DNA of 64,000 bases, taken from the NCBI RefSeq assembly GCF_964030935.1, contig NZ_OZ034990.1:994001-1058000 (forward strand), read 5' to 3'. A program made the translations under genes and the position numbers. This document shows, in pieces, positions 44,720 to 53,685 of this stretch. Within the stretch, counting starts at the first letter, position 1. Every line of letters begins with the position of its first letter. The notes beneath the pieces were generated by a model, which was not told the origin of the DNA, ran no database searches, and was given only the letters and a program-made list of their open reading frames with translations. Source of the DNA: Rickettsiella endosymbiont of Aleochara curtula (GTDB lineage Bacteria > Pseudomonadota > Gammaproteobacteria > Diplorickettsiales > Diplorickettsiaceae).

Positions 44720-46520
44720 AAACAACAAATCTTGCGAACTGGGCACTGAATTAAGCCTATTAAACCCGATCAATCTCGCGGTAAGCACCCATGAAACTGG
44801 ACCCCAGCCTCAAATTGAAAATCCGCCTATTGAAATTTTTTTTCAGCAAGCATTAAATGCCCACGATGCGGGCGATATAAAATATGCTAAAGATGTATAT
44901 GAATATATATTGAGCTTACAACCTGAGCATGTAGAAGCTATCCATGCCTTAGGCCTGCTTGCTGCAGAACTGCAACAATGGGACACTGCGATTGCTTGGA
45001 CACAAAAAGCTTTATCTATCCAACCCAAATCAGCGCGTTTTCATCTTCATTTAGCAAACATCTTTAAAAATATTAACCAACTCGAATTTGCACTCACTCA
45101 TTATCAAGCTGCTTTGCGCTTGAATCCACACTATGCTGAAGCTCATAATAATTTAGCGGGTTTATTTTATAAACAAAATCAATTAAATCTAGCTCGTCAA
45201 CATTATGTGCAAGCCATCGACCTAAAACCAGACTATCTGGATGCACATTTTAATTTAGGTTTAGTATTTTTAGCTCAACAAGAAAAAAATGCTGCGGTAA
45301 AGCAATTTAAAAATGTATTAAGCTTACATCCAAATTCTATTCAAGGGCACTGGCAGCTCGCCAATATTTATTGGCACGTTCGGAATCTAGAAAAAGTTCA
45401 CTATCATTATCAAAAAATTTTAGATCTCGATCCTAATTCAGTAGAACTATTAAATAATTTCGCTGTCTTAATGTTAAAAAAAGAACAGATAAACTTGGCC
45501 ATAGATTATTTTAAACGTGCACTCGTTATCGATCCTAAGCACAAAACTGCAAGAAATAATCTTGCGGCCGTTCTACTACAGAATAATCAATTGAAAGAAG
45601 CCATATGGCATTATTCTTTATATCTAAATTTAGAGCCTTTGGACACCGAAGCTCTTTTTAACCGTGCCCACAGCTTAATGTTGACCGGTCAATTAAATGA
45701 CGCCGTACAGGATCTAAAAAGAATTTTGACTATTGATGACAAGCATATAGATGCGCATTGTAATCTTGCTGCCATTCATCTAAAACTAAAAGACCGTCTT
45801 ACGGCTTTAACTCATTATCAAATCATTTTAAATCTAAACGATAAACATGCTATTGCCAATTATATGGTCAGTGCGCTCAGTCAACAATCGATACCTGACA
45901 GTGCACCTCTAGAATATGTTAAAAATTTATTTGACAACTATGCTTTTCAATTTGATACACATCTGCAGAATATTTTACTCTATAAAACACCTGAATTACT
46001 TCGCAAATTGTTAAATCCCTTTATAAAGGATAAAAACTATAATCTGCTTGATCTGGGCTGTGGCACTGGTCTTAGCGGTCAATGTTTTAGTGATATTACA
46101 AAAAAAATCACTGGTATGGATATTTCAAATAATATGCTTAATAAAGCAAAAGAAAAAGCCTGTTATGATATTTTAATAGAAAAAGATATTTTGAATGGCA
46201 TTACTGAATTAGCAGAGGATTTTGACCTCATTTTGTGTATCGATGCATTAGTATATTTTGGTAATCTTAGTGAGTTTTTTGAAAAAATAATACTTTGCTT
46301 ACATGCAAATGGCTTATTAGCTTTCTCCGTTGAACTAGCCGGTGAACCTATCTCTTCTTATATTTTGCAAACTAATGGGCGTTACCAACATACTGAAATT
46401 TATGTACGCGAATTAGCCGAAAAAAATCAATTAAAACTTTTAAACTATGCAAATGTGGTAGGGCGTCAACAAGACAGCCAAGCAATTCAAACAGGCTTAT
46501 TTATTTTCCAAAAAATATAA
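44712..46520 (+). CDS. TPR-repeat protein with C-terminal SAM-dependent methyltransferase
   Basis: A 602-residue protein. ATG 44712 (MNENNKSCELG) overlaps the sixA-like stop and is preferred over a longer frame opening at 44643. About ten tetratricopeptide repeats fill residues 45-400 (units such as HAEAHNNLAGLFYKQNQLNLARQHY, split into helices). A class I methyltransferase domain follows: NLLDLGCGTGLSGQCF is the SAM-binding motif I, GMDISNN motif II-like, and FDLILCIDALVYFGNL motif IV. The TPR array probably holds the substrate protein. No membrane segment or signal is seen. Similar fusions are known in proteobacteria, but the substrate is unknown. Confidence 0.88.
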   Translation: MNENNKSCELGTELSLLNPINLAVSTHETGPQPQIENPPIEIFFQQALNAHDAGDIKYAKDVYEYILSLQPEHVEAIHALGLLAAELQQWDTAIAWTQKALSIQPKSARFHLHLANIFKNINQLEFALTHYQAALRLNPHYAEAHNNLAGLFYKQNQLNLARQHYVQAIDLKPDYLDAHFNLGLVFLAQQEKNAAVKQFKNVLSLHPNSIQGHWQLANIYWHVRNLEKVHYHYQKILDLDPNSVELLNNFAVLMLKKEQINLAIDYFKRALVIDPKHKTARNNLAAVLLQNNQLKEAIWHYSLYLNLEPLDTEALFNRAHSLMLTGQLNDAVQDLKRILTIDDKHIDAHCNLAAIHLKLKDRLTALTHYQIILNLNDKHAIANYMVSALSQQSIPDSAPLEYVKNLFDNYAFQFDTHLQNILLYKTPELLRKLLNPFIKDKNYNLLDLGCGTGLSGQCFSDITKKITGMDISNNMLNKAKEKACYDILIEKDILNGITELAEDFDLILCIDALVYFGNLSEFFEKIILCLHANGLLAFSVELAGEPISSYILQTNGRYQHTEIYVRELAEKNQLKLLNYANVVGRQQDSQAIQTGLFIFQKI

Positions 46521-46606
46521 TATATTCTTCACACTTGAATAAATGTCCGTTAAACTCGCAGTCCTTCATAGGCTCTTGTCAAAATATAATTGCTGTAAAT
46601 TTAGTA
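46521..46606 (+). repeat. Dispersed palindromic repeat, internally deleted copy
   Basis: TATATTCTTCACACTTGAAT begins it and TATAATTGCTGTAAATTTAG ends it, with CTCGCAGTCCTTCATA and CTCTTGTC between. Both arms are recognisable but decayed and the centre is shortened to about 86 bp. It starts on the base after the TPR-methyltransferase stop codon. Confidence 0.7.
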
Positions 46607-46626
46607 AATCTGCAACCTTAAAAATT

Positions 46627-48156
46627 ATGAATATCTACGCAAAAAAATTAACTTGGCTAATTTGTTCTTTTTTATTCATTTATCCCGCAATAAAAACTTA
46701 CTCCTTTCCTTTAGATTTAAAAAAATGTGAAAATTCTAATTACCTATTACTACACCCCCATCAAGTACTACTTTGTGCTGCAAGGGTATTACCCACACTC
46801 TCTGCGCAGTTAAATTACCTAGGCGAAGAAAAAACAACTCAATATACCCAATATAAATATAATTTTACATCCATCACTTGGCCTAAAATTTTTCAGCACA
46901 GTGTTTTGGATGTTGTTAAACCCAATATTTGGAAACATGAAATAGATATTTTTGTTCCCAAAGAAAATCCTAATGTCAATACGGCTGCTCTTTATATTAC
47001 GGGTGGATATAACAATCCTAAAATAATAAGCAACAATTCTCCTGATAAAATTATCAGCCAATTAATTCAGCATAATATCGTCATTGTACTTAAAGATAAT
47101 CCAAATCAATACTTAACTATCAATGGCAAACAATTAAAAGAAGATGAGATTATTGCCTTTACATGGAATCGTTTCATTCACAATCCCAAATTATCTTATT
47201 TTCCTTTACATATTCCTATGGCAATTGCTGCACAGCAAGCCATGACCTTAGCACAAAATATATTACAACAGCAGCATATACGCATAAATCATTTTGTGGT
47301 TATAGGCGCTTCAAAACGAGGCTGGGCCACATGGTTAACTGCATTACTTGATCACAGAGTCATTGCCATGATTCCAATTGTGGTTGATGTCTTAAATCTA
47401 AAAAAACAAATTCCACATATTTATAAAGTTTATGCACAACATTGGCCAATAGCATTAAACGATTATAATGTTCAACATATCCCTGAATATGCGAATCCTA
47501 ATAATATTTTTTATTCGAATTATTTAAAATTATTGCAATTAGAAGATCCATTTACTTATTTTAGTATCGCGCCTTATCAAAAAAAGCTAGCAGAAATGTC
47601 CAAATATATTGTTAATGCCAGTGGAGATGATTTCTTTCCTCCAGACAGCTCCCAATATTACTACGCTGCATTATCAGAAAAGAAATTGTTATTTTATTTA
47701 CCAAATTCTGGACATTATATAGGGTATTCACCTTCAATCTCACAATTAGCTTCCACACTGGCTGCTTTTTATAAAAGAATTATTTCTCATCAAGCTTTGC
47801 CGGTAATTACCTGGAATAGAACTGCAGATGAATTAAATATTCATTATTCAGAAAAACCTTCAAAAATTATATTGTGGTCCGCAGAAAATTTACTTACACG
47901 AGATTTTCGATATTCCTGCGCAGTTCATTATCGGCCTATTGACATAGTGGCAAGTCAGAAAGCTTCCAAAATAAACATTACAACTCCTAAACAAGGTTGG
48001 AGAGCTACGTACATTGAGTTAGATTTTCCTGATGGCTTAAGAGCAAGTACACCCATTTTTATATCTCCTAATACTTTCCCTAAAAAAAATCAAATTATGC
48101 CATCGCACGGAATGTGTCTGTTGATTAATCCTGAAAATGAAAATACTGCTAAATAA
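46627..48156 (+). CDS. PhoPQ-activated pathogenicity-related protein (PqaA-like)
   Basis: A secreted protein of 509 residues from ATG 46627 (MNIYAKKLTWLICSFLF); the frame opens earlier at 46543 within a repeat. A signal peptide covers about residues 1-25. The body follows the PhoPQ_related family: KHEIDIFVPKEN, an alpha/beta-hydrolase-like core with GASKRGWATWLTALLDHRV, PIVVDVLN, IVNASGDDFFPPDSSQYYY and LPNSGHYIG. The G-x-S-x-R-G nucleophile-elbow-like motif and the Asp and His in the later two segments suggest a hydrolase, but no reaction is established. In Salmonella the prototype contributes to resistance to melittin. Confidence 0.87.
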   Translation: MNIYAKKLTWLICSFLFIYPAIKTYSFPLDLKKCENSNYLLLHPHQVLLCAARVLPTLSAQLNYLGEEKTTQYTQYKYNFTSITWPKIFQHSVLDVVKPNIWKHEIDIFVPKENPNVNTAALYITGGYNNPKIISNNSPDKIISQLIQHNIVIVLKDNPNQYLTINGKQLKEDEIIAFTWNRFIHNPKLSYFPLHIPMAIAAQQAMTLAQNILQQQHIRINHFVVIGASKRGWATWLTALLDHRVIAMIPIVVDVLNLKKQIPHIYKVYAQHWPIALNDYNVQHIPEYANPNNIFYSNYLKLLQLEDPFTYFSIAPYQKKLAEMSKYIVNASGDDFFPPDSSQYYYAALSEKKLLFYLPNSGHYIGYSPSISQLASTLAAFYKRIISHQALPVITWNRTADELNIHYSEKPSKIILWSAENLLTRDFRYSCAVHYRPIDIVASQKASKINITTPKQGWRATYIELDFPDGLRASTPIFISPNTFPKKNQIMPSHGMCLLINPENENTAK

Positions 48157-48159
48157 ATG

Positions 48160-48247
48160 TTAGGTTCTATCTCTAAAGTGATGACTGTAATCATCGGCAA
48201 GGCAAAAACTGCAGATGGCTACAAGGGTACTTTAGAGCAGAACCTAA
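48160..48247. repeat. Short inverted-repeat element between convergent genes
   Basis: TTAGGTTCTATCTCTAAAGT (48160-48179) pairs with ACTTTAGAGCAGAACCTAA (48229-48247) across 49 bases, with one mismatched or bulged position. It lies between the PqaA-like and cytochrome c4 genes and overlaps the cytochrome c4 stop codon. The 20-base ends are longer than a normal terminator stem and there is no T-run. It looks like a miniature transposable element (MITE) or the tips of a lost insertion sequence. Confidence 0.55.
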
Positions 48248-48870
48248 GAATATAAACCTGAAATATAATTAGATACCGCAATAATTTCTGTATCACTCAT
48301 TTTTTTGCTAATTATTGGCATCATTTGATGTTTATCATTCTTGCGCTTGCCGTCACGAAATGCTCTTAATTGTGTAGCAATATATCGAGCATGTTGTCCA
48401 CTTAAACGAGGAAATCCGGCCGGTGGATTTCCTAAACCCGCAGGGCCATGACAAGCTAAACAAGCTGGGATTTTTTTATTCGAATCTCCTCCACGATAAA
48501 TTCTTTGCCCCAAAGGAAGTAAATTAGCCCGCGCGGTGTCGATAGTTCCTGATAAACTTGCATAGTAGTCTACAATTTTGCTTCTTTCCTTTTCCGACAA
48601 TGCGCCCAATAATGAATTCATTATTGGATTATCACGTCCATGCTTCACATTTGGTTGAAAATCCTGCATTTGCTTCATCAAATAGTTAGCGTTCTGACCC
48701 GCTAATTTTGGCCAATTTTCATTGGCTGTGGAATTTCCATGCTTACCATGACAAAGCTCACATCCAGCGATGATATCATTGAATGTTTTTTTTACCATTT
48801 TGGCATCACTCGGCGAAACCACCAGTAAAAAAAAGAATATAAAGAAAAATGCATTTTTGTAATCAAACAT
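48244..48870 (-). CDS. Cytochrome c4, di-haem
   Basis: A 208-residue periplasmic protein with two class I cytochrome c domains and CxxCH haem sites in GCELCHGKHG and ACLACHGPAG. A signal peptide (about residues 1-23, KNAFFFIFFFLLVVSPSDA) directs export. Axial methionines are likely in NPIMNSLL and HQMMPII. It carries electrons to terminal oxidases in aerobic gammaproteobacteria. The next gene, engB, is divergent, which reproduces the frequent cytochrome c4-engB neighbourhood. Confidence 0.95.
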   Translation of the reverse strand: MFDYKNAFFFIFFFLLVVSPSDAKMVKKTFNDIIAGCELCHGKHGNSTANENWPKLAGQNANYLMKQMQDFQPNVKHGRDNPIMNSLLGALSEKERSKIVDYYASLSGTIDTARANLLPLGQRIYRGGDSNKKIPACLACHGPAGLGNPPAGFPRLSGQHARYIATQLRAFRDGKRKNDKHQMMPIISKKMSDTEIIAVSNYISGLYS

Positions 48871-49019
48871 ATGAAAACTTTTTTGGGTACTTTGGGGAAA
48901 ACAGTTGATATTGCTAAGTGCTATTATTTAGTTTATAGTTTTGCCAGGCTTTGATAAACCATAAAAATAATATAAAGGCCAGGGAATTTTTCTTTTTTTA
49001 ATTTAAGCGGAAGATAACT

Positions 49020-49622
49020 TTGAGTTCCCATGTCTTTCCACTTACTGTCTTTTTAAAAAGCGTAGCTCAATTAGATCAACTGCCCGTAGATCAAGGCGCA
49101 GAAATTGCATTTATTGGGCGTTCCAATTCTGGAAAATCTACAGCAATTAACTCAATTACTGGAAAAAAGGGCTTAGCCAAAACGAGTAAAACTCCAGGGC
49201 GTACTCAATTATTAAATTTTTTTCAGATCGATGAACACCTACGTTTAGTCGATCTTCCCGGTTATGGCTTTGCCAACGTCCCCAATGATAAAAAAGCGGA
49301 TTGGGAGAAAACAATTGCCACTTATCTAAAAATTAGAAAATCTTTAAAAGGGCTGGTTATCACTATGGATATCCGCCACCCACTTAAGGACCGAGATCAA
49401 GCCATGCTAACTTGGGCTTCTCATTATCAAATACCGGTATATATCCTTCTAACTAAAGCAGATAAACTAACAAGAAATCAAGCTATAAATGCTTTAAAAT
49501 CGACGACCCAGCAATTGGCAATGCTTAATAAACCTTTTGAAATACAAACCTTTTCAGCAACTAAATCTATTGGTCTTGAAACCGCCCGACGTAGGATTTT
49601 AAATTGGTTATACTCAGAATAA
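49020..49622 (+). CDS. engB: Ribosome-biogenesis GTPase EngB (YsxC/YihA)
   Basis: A TRAFAC-class GTPase needed for late 50S assembly. The 200 residues contain all G motifs: G1 GRSNSGKST, G2 around TSKTPGRTQLLNF, G3 DLPGYGFA, G4 LLTKADKL and G5 near FSATKSIG. The start is TTG at 49020, chosen because the AGCGGAAG site ends 6-7 bases upstream and no in-frame ATG precedes the first conserved residues. It is divergent from cytochrome c4. Confidence 0.96.
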   Translation: MSSHVFPLTVFLKSVAQLDQLPVDQGAEIAFIGRSNSGKSTAINSITGKKGLAKTSKTPGRTQLLNFFQIDEHLRLVDLPGYGFANVPNDKKADWEKTIATYLKIRKSLKGLVITMDIRHPLKDRDQAMLTWASHYQIPVYILLTKADKLTRNQAINALKSTTQQLAMLNKPFEIQTFSATKSIGLETARRRILNWLYSE

Positions 49623-49739
49623 ACCAGAATTTTTTTTCTAATGGTCTCCCAGAAACTTCTCTTTTTCTTACATCAATTTTTTGACCTATACGACACAATG
49701 TGATAAATAAAATGATTACTAAAAAAAACTTCGGATTTC

Positions 49740-51734
49740 ATGTCATCACAACCCTCTGAAATAAGTTTTCGCGCCATTATATTGGCCATTCTACTCGCGG
49801 TCATTCTGGCTGCAGCAAACGCCTATTTAGGCTTGAAGGTCGGCTTAACCATTTCCGCATCTATACCAGCAGCTATTCTTTCTATGGGCATCCTACGTTT
49901 TTTTAAAAACTCTTCCATACTTGAGAGTAATATTGTTCAAACAGGAGCCTCTGCAGGCGAAGCATTGGTCGCAGGTACAGCATTTATTCTCCCCGCCTTA
50001 ATTATTCTCCACTACTGGCAACATTTTGATTATTGGCAAACGGTAATAATTTCCCTGACCGGTGGAATTTTAGGAATCTTGTTTTCTATCCCTTTACGAC
50101 GAGTTTTATTAGCCGATCCTACATTGCGCTTTCCTGAAGGTACCGCCATAGGTCAAGTTTTAAAAATCAGTCAAGAAGAGGGAAAAGGAAACCTTAAAGA
50201 GATAATCCAAGGCGGACTTTTAGGTGCTTTTGTGGCACTTTTTCAATCAGGCTTCCAAATTATCGCAGATAATTTTCCATTATGGTTTAAAGCAGATAAT
50301 AAATTTATTTTTGGGTTTACGTTTGGTTTTGAACCTGCATTATTGGCAGCTGGATACATAGTCGGTATTGGCGTAGCGCTAAGTACATTACTCGGCGTGG
50401 CAATCGGATGGATAATTGGAATTCCCATTTTTAGTTATTTACATCCTCTCTCAATGGCGACTACTCAATCTGCTAGCAACTTAGCCAATAGCATTTGGCA
50501 ATCCAGTATACGTCCAATTGGCGTAGGAACTATGTTAGTGGGTGGTTTATGGACAATGATATTACTCATCAAACCTATTATTAAAGGCGTACACTCATCT
50601 TTTATCTCGTTAAGAACCATTAAGGAAAGCGGTTATAGATCCTTACCTAAGCATGAACGGGATATACCCATTAATTATACTTTAGCTTTATTAGGTATTT
50701 TAATATTGCCTTTAGCGTATATTTTATTCAGCTTTATAAATCATCCTGCCTTGGGATTAACGAGTACTATCCAAATAGTAACTTTAATTATCGGGATTGT
50801 TTTTATTTTAATCACTGGGTTCTTTTTTTCTTCGCTATGTGGCTATTTCGCCGGACTTATAGGAAGTAGCCAAAGTCCAATTTCAGGTGTCTCTCTTTCG
50901 GTACTGTTGTTCGCATCTCTTACATTACTTGCTATTTTTAGTTGGGCCCCTGGCTTTACTCACGATACGAAGCATTTACTTGAAGGGGAAGGCTTAGCAA
51001 TTATTATAGGAACGCTGGTCAGCAGTAGCTGCTCCATTACTAATGATACTATTCAGGACCTAAAAGCAGGACAAATTGTCGGCGCAACTCCCTGGAAACA
51101 ACAGGTTATATTAATTTTAGGTGTCGTTGTCTCTGCTTTAATTTTAGCGCCCACATTAGAATTACTATTTAATGCTTATGGAATTGGTGGCATTTCTCCT
51201 CCCGGACGACATATGGATCCCACTCAAATGTTATCAGCTCCTCAAGCTACACTTATGGCGAGCTTAGTTGCTGGCGCGTTTAAACATAACTTACCCTGGA
51301 ATTTAATTAGCATTGGTTTTGTTGTTGCTATTTTTTGCATTGTCATTGACCGAATATTGCAAAAACGCGGTATGAGCTTGCCGGTATTGGCAGTCGGTAT
51401 CGGTATTTACCTTCCCTTAGATACCTCATCTGGATTAATTTTGGGTGGTCTCGCTTCCTATTTCGTAGAAAGAACATTGACTAAACGACACCCCATGCAA
51501 ACACAAAAATCAGCCGACAATATCGCAAGGCAGCGCGGCCTCACTTTAGCCTGTGGTTTGGTAGCTGGGGCATGTTTAATGGGTGTGGTATTAGCGATTC
51601 CTTTTACTTTAGCAGAATCTACCGATGTATTACGTCTTATGCCTAAACATTTTACCTTGCTAGCTAGCCTATTTGGAGTGCTATCAACATTGAGTATTTT
51701 AGGGTGGATCTATCGTTCAGTCTGTAAAAATTAA
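49740..51734 (+). CDS. OPT-family oligopeptide transporter
   Basis: A 664-residue inner-membrane protein with roughly 14-16 hydrophobic segments. OPT family features include LRAANAYLGLKVGLTISASIP-like sequence near residues 19-40, NIVQTGASAGEALVAGTAF, LRFPEGTAIGQVL, SSSCSITNDTIQDLKAGQIVGATPW and DPTQMLSAPQATLMASL. Prokaryotic members (yellow-stripe-like/OPT) import peptides or metal chelates; here the substrate is unknown. An intracellular bacterium could use it for host peptides. It stands alone between engB and the ABC importer. Confidence 0.93.
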   Translation: MSSQPSEISFRAIILAILLAVILAAANAYLGLKVGLTISASIPAAILSMGILRFFKNSSILESNIVQTGASAGEALVAGTAFILPALIILHYWQHFDYWQTVIISLTGGILGILFSIPLRRVLLADPTLRFPEGTAIGQVLKISQEEGKGNLKEIIQGGLLGAFVALFQSGFQIIADNFPLWFKADNKFIFGFTFGFEPALLAAGYIVGIGVALSTLLGVAIGWIIGIPIFSYLHPLSMATTQSASNLANSIWQSSIRPIGVGTMLVGGLWTMILLIKPIIKGVHSSFISLRTIKESGYRSLPKHERDIPINYTLALLGILILPLAYILFSFINHPALGLTSTIQIVTLIIGIVFILITGFFFSSLCGYFAGLIGSSQSPISGVSLSVLLFASLTLLAIFSWAPGFTHDTKHLLEGEGLAIIIGTLVSSSCSITNDTIQDLKAGQIVGATPWKQQVILILGVVVSALILAPTLELLFNAYGIGGISPPGRHMDPTQMLSAPQATLMASLVAGAFKHNLPWNLISIGFVVAIFCIVIDRILQKRGMSLPVLAVGIGIYLPLDTSSGLILGGLASYFVERTLTKRHPMQTQKSADNIARQRGLTLACGLVAGACLMGVVLAIPFTLAESTDVLRLMPKHFTLLASLFGVLSTLSILGWIYRSVCKN

Positions 51735-51769
51735 ATCTATTAAATTACATATTGACAAAATAAAAAAAA

Positions 51770-51938
51770 CGAACTAGGCTCCCGCTGAATTTCAGGGGGT
51801 AAATATATGCCTCCCCTAGTTTAACTTATTCAAATTTTTTGGATTTTTGAGCGGCAACGCAGAAAAAAATTCAAGAATGAAGAATAAAGACTAGTGGGGG
51901 CAAATATCTACCTCCCCAAAACTAAATGGGGGTAGGTC
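51770..51938 (+). promoter_or_regulatory. Structured leader of the ABC importer genes
   Basis: Two near-identical 22-base boxes, GGGGGTAAATATATGCC(TCCCC) at 51795-51816 and GGGGGCAAATATCTACC(TCCCC) at 51896-51917, lie 101 bases apart with 3 differences. The first is bracketed by AACTAGG and CCTAGTT. In the second, CTACC-T-CCC (51908-51916) can pair with GGGGGTAG (51928-51935), the ribosome binding region of the permease gene, leaving about 10 loop bases. Such a hairpin would block translation, and competition with the upstream box could relieve it. The fold was drawn by hand. Confidence 0.55.
51836..51886 (-). repeat. Dispersed palindromic repeat, internally deleted remnant
   Basis: TTTTTTGGATTTTTG joins AGCGGCAACGCAGAAAAAAA and TTCAAGAATGAAGAATA, matching the right and left arms of the family in reverse order with the middle missing. 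It lies between the two GC-rich boxes of the leader, as if inserted into it. Confidence 0.65.
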
Positions 51939-51939
51939 C

Positions 51940-53676
51940 ATGTCAACATTCTACAATAGATTTTCTTTTAGGAATTCATTTAAAATCCTTCCGAATGGCT
52001 GGGATTTAGTTGCCTTTATTATAGTGCTCGGTATGCTTGCAGCCTTTGTTTGGGCAGGCAAACAAATGACTGCACCCTATCAAGTCGGACAAACCTTAGC
52101 TTTATCCTTAGATCCTCATCAGTTACCTAAATATGCTTTGTTTACCGTATTACGTTTATTTACGGCCATGGCGTTTTCTCTGTTATTCACCTTTACTGTG
52201 GGAACTTTAGCCGCAAAAAATAAACGTGCTGCGAGTATCATCATCCCTTGCATTGACATCTTGCAGTCTGTACCTGTGATTGGTTTGTTATCTATTACCA
52301 TCGTAGGATTTATCGCTTTATTTCATGGAAGTCGGTTAGGTCCTGAAGCAGCAGCAATTTTTGCAGTTTTTACTGCACAAGTATGGAATATCACACTCAG
52401 TTTTTATCAAAGCCTACGCTCGGTACCTACTGAATTGAAAGAAGCTGCTGATATGTTTCACTTATCTGCCTGGCAACGTTTTTGGCGGCTTGACGTTCCT
52501 TTTAGTATGCCTGGACTACTATGGAATATGATGATGTCTATGTCAGGCAGCTGGATTTTCTTAATTGCATCGGAAAGCATTTCTGTCAATAATCAAACGA
52601 TAGTACTACCTGGTGTCGGCTCTTACCTAGGACTTGCCATTAGTCAGGCCAGCATTTCGGGCGTGATTTACACTATTCTTACTATGCTCATTGTCATTTT
52701 GCTTTATGATCAACTCCTTTTCCGACCTTTATTAAATTGGTCAAAAAAATTTACCTTTGAGCAAGTTAGTCAAGAATATGTTTCTCGTTCCTGGGTTACC
52801 GTACTATTACAACAAACCTATATTTTAAAATATTTAGGTCGTTTTCTTGGTAAATTAGGCGATTCCATCGTCAATATTTCTTTTACTAAAAATATAAACA
52901 AGAAAGTTATAATCAAAAAATCTGACTCTAATAAATCCATCGAAATTATTTGGTATAGCTGTATTACACTAATGGTGGCTACATCACTTTGGCTATTACT
53001 GCATTTTATTTTAACGCATATTTCTTCACATGAGTTAATTCACGTACTATTTTTAGGTTGTGTAACGGCATTAAGAATCATTACCATTATTTTAATAGCT
53101 AGTATTATCTGGATTCCCATCGGGGTTTTTATAGGATTAAATCGTCGTATTGCAGAGTGGGCACAACCCGTCGCACAATTTTTGGCAGCATTTCCCGCTA
53201 ATGTATTATTTCCGGTAGCAGTTATTTTAATTTTAAGATATCACTTAAATATCGAGATATGGTCTACACCATTATTATTATTAGGCACGCAATGGTACAT
53301 TTTATTTAATATAATCGCCGGTACTGCCGCCTTACCAGAAGATCTTAAAGAAGCAACCAGCAACTTTGGTGTCAAAGGATGGCAATGGTGGCGTCGTTTA
53401 GTTTTACCCGGAATTTTTCCTCATTGGATCACAGGGACAATTACCGCAATTGGTGGTGGTTGGAATATGACTATCTTAACGGAAGTAATCAGTTGGGGCT
53501 CTACTACACTTACTGCAACTGGACTGGGCGCTTATATTGCGAAATCGACTGATGCCGGAGATTTTCCTCGCGTGGCGCTTGGAATGGCCATGATGAGTGT
53601 ATTTGTATTAGTTATGAACCATTTAGTTTGGCGACCACTTTACAATTTAGCTCAATCACGCTACCGATTAGACTGA
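51940..53676 (+). CDS. ABC transporter double permease, NitT/TauT-like
   Basis: A 578-residue inner-membrane protein made of two tandem BPD_transp_1 permease domains, each with five to six transmembrane segments. The EAA-like coupling motifs are seen twice: ELKEAADMFHLSAWQRFWRL in the first half and DLKEATSNFGVKGWQWWRRL in the second. Fused permeases of this type pair with ATPases of the nitrate/sulfonate/bicarbonate group. The substrate is unknown. The ATPase gene begins 9 bases downstream. No periplasmic binding-protein gene is adjacent. Confidence 0.92.
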   Translation: MSTFYNRFSFRNSFKILPNGWDLVAFIIVLGMLAAFVWAGKQMTAPYQVGQTLALSLDPHQLPKYALFTVLRLFTAMAFSLLFTFTVGTLAAKNKRAASIIIPCIDILQSVPVIGLLSITIVGFIALFHGSRLGPEAAAIFAVFTAQVWNITLSFYQSLRSVPTELKEAADMFHLSAWQRFWRLDVPFSMPGLLWNMMMSMSGSWIFLIASESISVNNQTIVLPGVGSYLGLAISQASISGVIYTILTMLIVILLYDQLLFRPLLNWSKKFTFEQVSQEYVSRSWVTVLLQQTYILKYLGRFLGKLGDSIVNISFTKNINKKVIIKKSDSNKSIEIIWYSCITLMVATSLWLLLHFILTHISSHELIHVLFLGCVTALRIITIILIASIIWIPIGVFIGLNRRIAEWAQPVAQFLAAFPANVLFPVAVILILRYHLNIEIWSTPLLLLGTQWYILFNIIAGTAALPEDLKEATSNFGVKGWQWWRRLVLPGIFPHWITGTITAIGGGWNMTILTEVISWGSTTLTATGLGAYIAKSTDAGDFPRVALGMAMMSVFVLVMNHLVWRPLYNLAQSRYRLD

Positions 53677-53685
53677 GGGGATATC

